A stretch of DNA of 5,144 nt, from positions 1 through 5,144 of the forward strand of contig JABDJF010000122.1 of the NCBI GenBank assembly GCA_013002645.1, given 5' to 3'. A model generated the notes under the pieces. That model was not told the origin of the DNA, ran no database searches, and saw only the letters and a program-made list of their open reading frames with translations. This stretch comes from Myxococcales bacterium. GTDB lineage: Bacteria; Myxococcota_A; Polyangia; Polyangiales; Houyiibacteriaceae. Positions 1-5,144 of this stretch are shown piece after piece; position 1 is the first letter of the stretch, and each line of letters begins with the position of its first letter. Position numbers and translations under genes: made by a program.

Positions 1-10
1 GCTCGATAGC

Positions 11-1675
11 ATGCCGCCCGTGCCTCTTCTGAAACCCATCGCGCCTCCCTACGACATCGGGGAATGGCAACGAAAACCGTTTCCAGAGCGCGTTAAAATG
101 GTCTGCCAATCCTGGGCACTGCAGGGCTACGGCACCCCGTCGCCAATCTACATCGTCTACATCCTCAAGATCGCCCTCTACGTCTGGCTCTGGAGCTTCT
201 TCTGCAGCTTCACGCCCGGCCTGGGTGACCTCGGCAGCTTCAGCGCCTGGTACTTCGAGCCGATCGCGTTCCAGAAGGCCGTGCTCTGGAGCATGGCGTT
301 CGAGGGCCTTGGTCTCGGCTGCGGGAGCGGTCCGCTGACGGGTCGATACAGGCCCCCCATGGGCGGGGCGCTTTACTTCCTCCGACCCGGCACGACGAAG
401 GTTCCGCTCTTCCCGGGCATTCCGGTCTTCGGTGGTTCGAGGCGCACCGTGCTCGACGTCTTGCTCTACGCGGCACACATGTTCTTTTTGTTTCGTGCGC
501 TGATCGCGCCGGAGCTTTCGATCGACCTCCTCCTGCCGACCGTCGTCATACTTCCAGCCCTCGGCCTCACCGACAAGACGATCTTCCTCGCCTCGCGAGC
601 CGAGCACTACTACACCGCGCTCGTCTGCTTTCTGTTTGCAGGCGATTGGCTGGCGGGCTCGAAGCTGGTCTGGGTCGCGATCTGGATGTGGGCGGCGACT
701 TCGAAACTCAATCACCACTTTCCGTCGGTCGTCGCGGTGATGCAGAGCAACAGCCCGCTCACCCGCATGGGGTCGATCAGAAAGCTGTTCTACCGAAGCT
801 ACCCGGACGACCTCCGCCCTTCCCGCCTGACCCAGCTGATGGCGCACGCGGGAACGGCCGTGGAGCTCGTGTTCCCGGTGGTGCTGGTCCTCAGTGACGG
901 TGGCATCCCGACGACCGTGGCGCTCACCGTCATGCTCTTCTTCCACATCTTCATCACCAGCAGCATTCCCATGGGCGTGCCGATCGAATGGAACGTCATC
1001 ATGGTGTATGGAGCGTTCGTCCTCTTCGGACACTATGCGGACGTGAATGCGTTCAGCATCGGTTCGCCGCTGCTCATCGCCTACCTCGCGTTCGCGCTCG
1101 TCGCCGTCCCGCTGTTTGGAAACCTCGTCCCCTCAAGGGCCTCGTTCCTATGTTCAATGCGGTACTACGCCGGGAACTGGGCCTACAGCGTTTGGCTCTT
1201 CAAGGGCGACGCTTGGAACAAAATCGACGCGCACGTCACCAAGGTCGCGCCTGGCCTCCACGCGCAGCTCGAGGGCATGCTCGACGAGGACGACATCATC
1301 GCCTCGATGTCCAAGGTGCTCGCTTTCCGTTCGATGCACCTCCACGGCAGGTGCCTGCAGTTCTTGCTTCCGAAAGCCGTCGACGACATCGACGCGTACG
1401 AATACCTCGACGGTGAGCTCGTGACCGGCATCGTCGTCGGTTGGAATTTCGGCGAGGGACATCTACACAACCTCCAGCTTCTGCGGTCCATTCAGGAGCA
1501 GTGTGGGTTTGAAGATGGCGAGCTCCGGTGCATCTTCGTGGAATCGCAGCCGATGGGCCGGCGGACCCATGCCTGGACCATTGCCGACGCGGCCACAGGA
1601 GTCCGTGAAACCGGGGAAATCGTCGTCAAAGACCTCCTCGACCTGCAGCCCTGGCCCGCCGTAGCGAACGACTAG
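11..1675 (+). CDS. DUF3556 family multi-pass membrane protein
   Basis: 554-residue integral membrane protein of unknown function. I recognise it as DUF3556, a family best known from mycobacteria and other actinobacteria; this is from memory of the family's look, not a search. Hydrophobic segments lie at about residues 46-67, 85-104, 147-166, 169-186, 200-228, 279-320 (probably two helices), 326-342 and 353-375. A non-membrane tail of about 170 residues follows (385-554). Conserved-looking polar motifs are GYGTP (39-43), GSGPLTGRY (105-113) and SKLNHHFP (231-238), the last just after a Trp-rich helix (W221, W225, W227). The ATG at 11 gives a family-like N-terminus (short Pro-rich segment, then an amphipathic stretch). 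No Shine-Dalgarno is visible in the 10 available upstream bases, and the frame stays open to the window edge, so an earlier start is possible. The gene ends in TAG at 1673-1675, overlapping the stop of the convergent lipoprotein gene. Function cannot be assigned from the sequence. Confidence 0.88.
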   Translation: MPPVPLLKPIAPPYDIGEWQRKPFPERVKMVCQSWALQGYGTPSPIYIVYILKIALYVWLWSFFCSFTPGLGDLGSFSAWYFEPIAFQKAVLWSMAFEGLGLGCGSGPLTGRYRPPMGGALYFLRPGTTKVPLFPGIPVFGGSRRTVLDVLLYAAHMFFLFRALIAPELSIDLLLPTVVILPALGLTDKTIFLASRAEHYYTALVCFLFAGDWLAGSKLVWVAIWMWAATSKLNHHFPSVVAVMQSNSPLTRMGSIRKLFYRSYPDDLRPSRLTQLMAHAGTAVELVFPVVLVLSDGGIPTTVALTVMLFFHIFITSSIPMGVPIEWNVIMVYGAFVLFGHYADVNAFSIGSPLLIAYLAFALVAVPLFGNLVPSRASFLCSMRYYAGNWAYSVWLFKGDAWNKIDAHVTKVAPGLHAQLEGMLDEDDIIASMSKVLAFRSMHLHGRCLQFLLPKAVDDIDAYEYLDGELVTGIVVGWNFGEGHLHNLQLLRSIQEQCGFEDGELRCIFVESQPMGRRTHAWTIADAATGVRETGEIVVKDLLDLQPWPAVAND

Positions 1676-2307
1676 CTCGACCGAGGAAGGCTGAGCGAGA
1701 GCTTGATCACCACCAAGTCGCGGATGAGGTCATCCGGCATCCCGGGGTACGCGATGCCGAAGTCCTGACGGTTGATCGAGAACTCCGCGTTGGCACTGAC
1801 TTTGGAGTCGGTGGCGCTGACGGTGGCCGGAAAGCTGATCCGCTTGGTGACGCCGTGAAGGGTCAAGTCGCCGCTGATCGTGTGGCCTGCGCCATCCTTT
1901 CTGATCTCGGTCGAGCGGAAGGTCGCGGTTGGGAACTTGCCGACATCGAAGAAATCGGGGGACTTCAGATGCTTGGTGAGCTTCTCCTTGTCGGCGAAGA
2001 GCGATGCCGTTTGAATGGTCAAGTCGATCGTGCTCGCCTCGATGGGCTCGCCAACGTCCACCTTCCCGGAGAAATCGGTGAACCCTCCGACATGGCTCGC
2101 CGTGACCTTCGCACCGACGAAGCCGATCTTGCTATTCGAGGGATTGATGGCCAGGGAGTCAGTGGCTTTATCGGGCTCGCCGCTCCCAGCGGCCTCTGCC
2201 TTGCTGTCCGGGGCAGGCTCGACCTTGGCAGGCGCAACTTCAGCGCCGGGGTTCTTGCAGCCCGCAACCATGAGCCCAGTCAAAAATAGAATCGCTGTCG
2301 TTCGCAT
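1672..2307 (-). CDS. YceI-domain lipoprotein
   Basis: 211-residue exported lipoprotein. The N-terminus has a short basic start (R2), a hydrophobic core (5-14) and a lipobox V14-A15-G16-C17, so C17 should be the lipidated residue. Residues 18-50 form an Ala/Glu/Pro/Lys-rich linker. A single YceI domain fills about 51-208. Its hallmarks are VGAKVTASHVGGF (64-76), FSGKV (79-83), LKSPDFFDVGKFPTATF (114-130), GDLTLHGVTK (146-155) and the C-terminal FGIAY...DLVVIKLSLSL strands (183-207). Known YceI proteins form a lipocalin-like beta-barrel that binds long isoprenoid or amphiphilic lipids such as polyisoprenoid quinones; which ligand is bound here cannot be told. Asp does not follow the lipid cysteine (K18), so by the E. 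coli rule it would go to the outer membrane, though that rule is unreliable in other groups. The start ATG (2305-2307) has a GGAGGA-type ribosome binding site just upstream. It is divergent from the beta-rich protein gene and convergent with the DUF3556 gene, with overlapping stops. Confidence 0.93.
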   Translation of the reverse strand: MRTTAILFLTGLMVAGCKNPGAEVAPAKVEPAPDSKAEAAGSGEPDKATDSLAINPSNSKIGFVGAKVTASHVGGFTDFSGKVDVGEPIEASTIDLTIQTASLFADKEKLTKHLKSPDFFDVGKFPTATFRSTEIRKDGAGHTISGDLTLHGVTKRISFPATVSATDSKVSANAEFSINRQDFGIAYPGMPDDLIRDLVVIKLSLSLPRSS

Positions 2308-2310
2308 GAA

Positions 2311-2316
2311 TCCTCC
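2311..2316 (-). promoter_or_regulatory. Ribosome binding site of the YceI lipoprotein gene
   Basis: On the minus strand the bases read GGAGGA, ending only three bases before the ATG at 2307 (core GGAGG leaves four). This is a strong Shine-Dalgarno with slightly short spacing. It supports the ATG at 2305-2307, which also places the signal peptide correctly. Confidence 0.7.
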
Positions 2317-2324
2317 GTGAGCCG

Positions 2325-2352
2325 CTTATGGTGATCGCTCGACCATGGTCAA
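2325..2352 (-). promoter_or_regulatory. Candidate sigma70-type promoter of the YceI lipoprotein gene
   Basis: On the minus strand, TTGACC (2352-2347; 5 of 6 bases of the -35 consensus) is followed after 16 bases by CATAAG (2330-2325; 4 of 6 of the -10 consensus). Transcription would begin near 2318, giving a leader of only about 11 bases that starts just before the ribosome binding site. The -35 box overlaps the perfect palindrome at 2341-2350. This is a consensus match by eye only; promoters of GC-rich deltaproteobacteria-like organisms often depart from it. Confidence 0.35.
2341..2350. repeat. Perfect 10-bp palindrome GACCATGGTC, candidate operator
   Basis: GACCATGGTC equals its own reverse complement. 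It overlaps the -35 box of the candidate lipoprotein promoter, the usual position for a repressor site. It is nested inside a second inverted repeat, GATCGC (2333-2338) and GCGATC (2358-2363); the latter arm belongs to the palindrome GCGATCGC (2358-2365). A regulatory role is inference. Confidence 0.35.
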
Positions 2353-2386
2353 GTTCGGCGATCGCTTTGGTTACATCGACGGACAT

Positions 2387-2415
2387 TTGCCAGAAATTCC
2401 TGAAAACACTATCAA
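2387..2415 (+). promoter_or_regulatory. Candidate sigma70-type promoter of the beta-rich secreted protein gene
   Basis: TTGCCA (2387-2392; 5 of 6 of the -35 consensus) and TATCAA (2410-2415; 4 of 6 of the -10 consensus) are separated by the optimal 17 bases. They lie in the most AT-rich part of the intergenic region. Transcription would start near 2422, giving a leader of roughly 97 bases before the ATG at 2520. It faces away from the lipoprotein promoter, with about 34 bases between the two -35 boxes. Consensus match by eye only. Confidence 0.4.
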
Positions 2416-2442
2416 AATCGGAATCTTGCTCTCTTAGGAATT
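2395..2442. repeat. 7-bp inverted repeat AATTCCT / AGGAATT around the candidate start site
   Basis: AATTCCT at 2395-2401 and its exact reverse complement AGGAATT at 2436-2442 are separated by 34 bases. One arm lies between the -35 and -10 boxes of the candidate plus-strand promoter; the other lies about 14-20 bases downstream of its predicted start. Arm centres are 41 bp apart, close to four helical turns. The left arm is also part of an imperfect palindrome, CAGAAATTCCTG (2391-2402; five of six pairs match). It could be a paired operator or chance in an AT-rich stretch. Confidence 0.25.
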
Positions 2443-2504
2443 GGTCCTGATCTTCACTGGCGGTGTGGGCGCTTGTCATCTAGGCTTCGGCCAGTTTCAC
2501 GGGG

Positions 2505-2510
2505 AAGGAG
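2505..2510 (+). promoter_or_regulatory. Ribosome binding site of the beta-rich secreted protein gene
   Basis: AAGGAG ends nine bases before the ATG at 2520. It supports that start, which is followed directly by a well-formed signal peptide. Confidence 0.7.
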
Positions 2511-2519
2511 CAGCTGGAA

Positions 2520-3293
2520 ATGACAGCAAGAGCAATTGGTGTATTCGTCCTGGTTCTAGCGATGGCGAGCCCGGCATTCGCGGGGCCGAAGAATTCGACC
2601 ATTGGTGCAGGAAAGCTCGAGGAGCCCATGGTCCACAGCGGTGGCGTGGGTTACCCGAACATGACGTACGAGTGGTGGAATAGGGGCAAGAAGAAGCTCG
2701 ACTGGGGATTGGGCGGCGACCTAGTGTACGGCGGAAGCTGGGGAGTCGCGTCCAGCCAATCGGTCCGAGCGGGCGGCGTCAGGGTTCGAACGGGAAGCCG
2801 ATACATCAAGATCGGCCTTGGCATCAACGGCTTGCTCCGGTGGCACCTCTCTCAAAAAGAGCGTCCCAAAGTCACCAACGACGTTGGGATTATCTTCAAG
2901 CCAGGCGTCCTCATTTCCAGCAACACGAGCAGCGATTTCACCTTCGGAATCAAAACCGAAGTGGGCGCGCCCGTCTCGATCGACGTGCACGAGCGAGTCA
3001 GCGTGGTCACGGGTGGCTACATCCCGTTCACCTACTTGTTCACCAAGGGCGACGACTTTGGCATAATTCCCTTGCTCGTCCGTATGGGTGTGGAGGTCAA
3101 AGCCAACGAGACCATCGCTCCTTGGTTCTTCTTCGACCTCGGCCCGGGCATCAGTGTGGGCAAGGGGGTTTCGGGCGCGTCCTTCGCTTGGCGTATCGGC
3201 GCCGGCACCACGTTCTGGGGTGTCTTGGGCAGGAACAAAGACAGTTCCGATGTCGCGGAAACCGAAGTCATCGAGATCGAGGTTACGGAATAG
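2520..3293 (+). CDS. Secreted beta-rich protein, possible outer-membrane barrel; family not recognised
   Basis: 257-residue hypothetical exported protein; I do not recognise the family. Residues 1-21 form a classical Sec signal peptide: R4, hydrophobic core at about 6-16, then P18 and AFA, with predicted cleavage after A21. Cys is absent from the region, so it is not a lipoprotein. The mature part is rich in Gly and aromatic residues, with short alternating segments ending in polar turns, for example 62-75, 86-92, 94-109, 122-133, 139-149, 152-164, 166-175, 182-193, 200-213 and 220-234. That pattern suits a small transmembrane beta-barrel. A WW pair (52-53) sits in the N-terminal part. Unusually, the end is a charged tail (238-257) rich in Asp and Glu, instead of the terminal aromatic residue typical of BAM substrates. 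It follows the divergent control region and is closed by a strong terminator, so it is probably monocistronic. Divergence from the YceI lipoprotein suggests an envelope role; a periplasmic beta-sandwich is the main alternative. Confidence 0.85.
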   Translation: MTARAIGVFVLVLAMASPAFAGPKNSTIGAGKLEEPMVHSGGVGYPNMTYEWWNRGKKKLDWGLGGDLVYGGSWGVASSQSVRAGGVRVRTGSRYIKIGLGINGLLRWHLSQKERPKVTNDVGIIFKPGVLISSNTSSDFTFGIKTEVGAPVSIDVHERVSVVTGGYIPFTYLFTKGDDFGIIPLLVRMGVEVKANETIAPWFFFDLGPGISVGKGVSGASFAWRIGAGTTFWGVLGRNKDSSDVAETEVIEIEVTE

Positions 3294-3320
3294 GCCTGAG
3301 CTCGAATCCTGGAGCAATCC

Positions 3321-3360
3321 ACGGGGCCGTGCCGCGAACGCGGGCGGCCCCGTTCTCGTT
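3321..3360 (+). terminator. Rho-independent terminator after the beta-rich protein gene
   Basis: ACGGGGCCG (3321-3329) pairs perfectly with CGGCCCCGT (3345-3353). Inside it a second stem, CCGCG (3332-3336) with CGCGG (3339-3343), pairs after a small TG/G internal bulge. The hairpin is followed by a modest T-rich run (TTCTCGTT, 3353-3360). It begins 28 bases after the stop codon at 3291-3293. The very GC-rich stem and correct position make termination likely although the T-tract is weak. It separates this gene from the acyl-CoA dehydrogenase gene. Confidence 0.75.
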
Positions 3361-3488
3361 GAGCGCCCAGTCTGCCAAGGCTTTTAGCAGCCGAAACGCG
3401 CTGGCACGAGCGGCTTCGTGACCCTAGGAACGCATCGGGAGTCCATGGACGCGCGGCCCGTAGCCGTGCATGATGGGCCACCTCGAAA

Positions 3489-3494
3489 AAGGAG
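3489..3494 (+). promoter_or_regulatory. Ribosome binding site fixing the GTG start of the acyl-CoA dehydrogenase
   Basis: AAGGAG ends six bases before GTG at 3501. An in-frame TGA at 3495-3497 lies between them, so no longer reading frame is possible. The only nearby alternative is the ATG at 3528, which lacks a comparable site. Confidence 0.8.
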
Positions 3495-3500
3495 TGACCT

Positions 3501-5144
3501 GTGGCCGACAAAGACACCACGAGCTTCATGCGATCCCTGTGCATGGGCCGCATCGAACAGGACGTCATCTTTCCGTTTCCCAAGCTCTCGGACCCAGAAA
3601 AGGAAACGCTCGGTGATATCTCGGGCGCGCTCGAAGGCCTGCTCGGTCCGCGAGCGGAAGACTTCCGAGCTTGGGACGTCGCGGGTGAGCTGCCTGGAGA
3701 GTTCATAGACGAGCTCAAAGAGTTCGGCATGTTTGGCTTGGTTATCCCTGAAGGCCATGGCGGGATGGGGCTCGGCAACATGGCGTACTCTCGTACCCTC
3801 CAAGAGGTGGCGAAGTACGATGCCTCTGTCGCTGTGACGATCGGCGCACACAGCTCGATCGGCATGCGGGGTCTCCTGCTGTTTGGAACTGAAGACCAAA
3901 ACGATCGCTACATGGAAAAGCTCGCGTCCGGCGAAATGATTGCTGCGTATTGCCTCACCGAGGCGGGTGCCGGTTCGGATGCCGCCGCGGTGACGACGAC
4001 CGCGGTCCGGGACGGCGAGGACTGGGTGATCAACGGCAACAAGCTTTGGATTACCAACGGCGGCATCGCCGACTTTTTCACGGTCTTCGCCAAGACGCCG
4101 GAGGAAGGCGGCCGCGGCAAGATGACCGGCTTCATCGTGACGAAGGACATGCAAGGCGTCAGCATCGGGCCACACGAAGACAAAATGGGCCTTCGCTCGA
4201 GCTCCACGACGACGGTCCACTTGGACAACGTGAGGGTGCCAAACCGCAACGTCCTCGGTGAGGTCGGCCAAGGGTTCAAGGTCGCGATGGCAATCTTGAA
4301 CAGCGGACGCACCGGACTTGGTGGCGGCTCGGTCGGCGCCATGAAGAACCTCATCAAGATGGCGACGATGCAGGCCAACGAGCGCAAAACCTTCGGGCAG
4401 CCGATTTCGAGCTACGGCCTGATGAAAAGGAAGGTCGCTCGGATGGTCATCGACTGTTACACAGCCGAGGCTGCGGTCACCATGGTTGGTGGGCTCATCG
4501 ATCAAGGATACAAGGAGTACCAAGTCGAGGCCGCCATCTCCAAGGTGTACGCCACCGAATGCCTAGGGCGAACGGCGGATGAAGCGTTGCAGATCGCAGG
4601 CGGCAACGGCTACATGCGGGAGTATCCGTACGAGCGCATCGTCCGAGACTGCCGGATCAACCGGATCTTCGAAGGCACCAACGAGATTCTGCGCTTGCTC
4701 ATCGCGCTGACCGCCATGAACGACGTGGCAAGTCAGCTCAAAGAGCTCTCGTCCACCATGAAGGGGATTTTCAACGAACCGATCAAGGGGTTCGGCGTGC
4801 TTTCGGACTACGCTCGCAAGCATGCCGTGCTCCGAACCGGCATTGGCGGGGACGCGAAGTTCACGGGGATAGACCCCGCCATTCAAGATCAGGCTCAAAT
4901 TTTCGAAGAAGAAACCCGATACTTGGCCCAGGCCGCCGACAAAATTCTCCGCAAGCACGGTAAGGGGATCATCGGTCAGCAGTTCGACAGCCACCGCCTG
5001 GCCCAAATCATGATCAGCCTCTTCGTGATGGCAGCGACACTTAGTCGCGTGCAGGCCGCGATCGAAGCCAAGGGTGTCGACGCCGCCGCGCTCGAAATCG
5101 ACATTCTCAGGGCTTTCACCCGCGATGCGAAGGTGCGTATCAAG
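3501..5144 (+). CDS. Acyl-CoA dehydrogenase, VLCAD/ACAD9 type (3' end cut by window)
   Basis: FAD-dependent acyl-CoA dehydrogenase; 548 codons are present and the frame runs off the right edge without a stop. It would oxidise a long-chain acyl-CoA to the trans-2-enoyl-CoA, the first step of beta-oxidation, passing electrons to an electron-transfer flavoprotein. Domains: N-terminal helical (about 40-148), middle beta (149-255), C-terminal helical (258-410), then an extra helical region (about 430-548) as in mitochondrial VLCAD and ACAD9. Both family signatures are seen: CLTEAGAGSDAAA (151-163), and Q364-D383 with the core GGNGYM. The flavin-contacting WITNGG is at 183-188, ERKTFGQPI at 294-302, and the catalytic base is E391 in IFEGTNEILR. 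Segments FGLVIPEGHGG, GAHSSIG and LLLFGT match the VLCAD pattern closely from memory. Compared with VLCAD, perhaps 40-50 residues are missing at the C-terminus. Start GTG 3501 is chosen from its ribosome binding site and the in-frame stop just upstream. No convincing promoter was found at 3354-3488; TTGAGC (3359) with TTTTAG (3382) is only a weak possibility. Long-chain preference is inferred. Confidence 0.95.
   Translation, partial: MADKDTTSFMRSLCMGRIEQDVIFPFPKLSDPEKETLGDISGALEGLLGPRAEDFRAWDVAGELPGEFIDELKEFGMFGLVIPEGHGGMGLGNMAYSRTLQEVAKYDASVAVTIGAHSSIGMRGLLLFGTEDQNDRYMEKLASGEMIAAYCLTEAGAGSDAAAVTTTAVRDGEDWVINGNKLWITNGGIADFFTVFAKTPEEGGRGKMTGFIVTKDMQGVSIGPHEDKMGLRSSSTTTVHLDNVRVPNRNVLGEVGQGFKVAMAILNSGRTGLGGGSVGAMKNLIKMATMQANERKTFGQPISSYGLMKRKVARMVIDCYTAEAAVTMVGGLIDQGYKEYQVEAAISKVYATECLGRTADEALQIAGGNGYMREYPYERIVRDCRINRIFEGTNEILRLLIALTAMNDVASQLKELSSTMKGIFNEPIKGFGVLSDYARKHAVLRTGIGGDAKFTGIDPAIQDQAQIFEEETRYLAQAADKILRKHGKGIIGQQFDSHRLAQIMISLFVMAATLSRVQAAIEAKGVDAAALEIDILRAFTRDAKVRIK

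Noticed and set aside
1855..2289. 144-codon plus-strand frame inside the lipoprotein gene
   Set aside because: It is antisense to the clear YceI domain and lipobox, and is a shadow frame.
2240..2479. 79-codon minus-strand frame starting in the divergent intergenic region
   Set aside because: It overlaps the lipoprotein start in another frame, has no Shine-Dalgarno before its ATG, and resembles nothing known to me.
2441..2683. 80-codon plus-strand frame overlapping the start of the beta-rich protein gene
   Set aside because: The overlapping 2520-3293 frame has the ribosome binding site and signal peptide; this one has neither.
2721..3317. 198-codon open frame on the minus strand
   Set aside because: It is antisense to the signal-peptide-bearing gene at 2520-3293, is charged and motif-free, and has no support from gene context.
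3455..3479. GGCCC / GGGCC hairpin in the acyl-CoA dehydrogenase leader
   Set aside because: Only five base pairs with a 15-base loop, and it does not cover the ribosome binding site. This is easily chance in GC-rich DNA, so no riboswitch or attenuator is claimed.
3032..3865. 277-codon open frame on the minus strand spanning the terminator
   Set aside because: It overlaps two supported plus-strand genes and runs through the hairpin at 3321-3353. Its composition (Ser, Arg, Pro-rich) is that of a shadow frame.
3384..4523. 379-codon open frame on the minus strand opposite the acyl-CoA dehydrogenase
   Set aside because: The plus-strand frame here holds every acyl-CoA dehydrogenase motif. The antisense translation is rich in Arg, His and Asp with no recognisable domain, as expected from GC-biased codons read backwards.
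4563..5006. 147-codon open frame on the minus strand
   Set aside because: It lies wholly inside the acyl-CoA dehydrogenase C-terminal region and shows no family motif.
1..5144. Search for tRNA, CRISPR, insertion-sequence ends, attachment sites or long direct repeats
   Set aside because: None seen by eye on either strand. The window reads as ordinary chromosome with tightly packed genes.

Overview
The window is a GC-rich bacterial chromosome segment carrying four protein-coding genes and no RNA gene, mobile element or CRISPR array that I can see. A lipoprotein with a lipobox and a secreted, beta-rich, outer-membrane-like protein point to a Gram-negative cell. A VLCAD/ACAD9-type acyl-CoA dehydrogenase together with a DUF3556 membrane protein is the kind of mix I would expect from Myxococcota or a related former 'Deltaproteobacteria' lineage. 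That placement is inference from gene content, not from a marker gene.

Layout, left to right. (1) 11-1675, plus strand: a multi-pass membrane protein with a cytosolic-looking C-terminal domain, which I recognise as DUF3556. (2) 1672-2307, minus strand: a YceI-domain lipoprotein that converges on gene 1 so tightly that the two stop codons share the palindrome CTAG. (3) 2308-2519: a divergent control region, AT-richer than its surroundings in the middle, with one candidate promoter facing each way and several palindromes. (4) 2520-3293, plus strand: a signal-peptide-bearing, beta-rich protein of unrecognised family, possibly a small outer-membrane barrel. (5) 3294-3500: a two-tier GC hairpin terminator followed by the leader of the next gene. 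(6) 3501-5144, plus strand: an acyl-CoA dehydrogenase with all family signatures and the catalytic glutamate, cut off by the right edge before its stop codon.

How they may work together: the lipoprotein and the beta-rich protein are divergently transcribed and both exported, so they may share regulation as an envelope pair. The acyl-CoA dehydrogenase is a separate transcription unit behind a terminator and would catalyse the first step of long-chain fatty-acid beta-oxidation. I see no evidence of a defence, mobile or biosynthetic system. The most open questions are the functions of the DUF3556 protein and the beta-rich protein, and whether the palindromes between genes 2 and 3 are operators.
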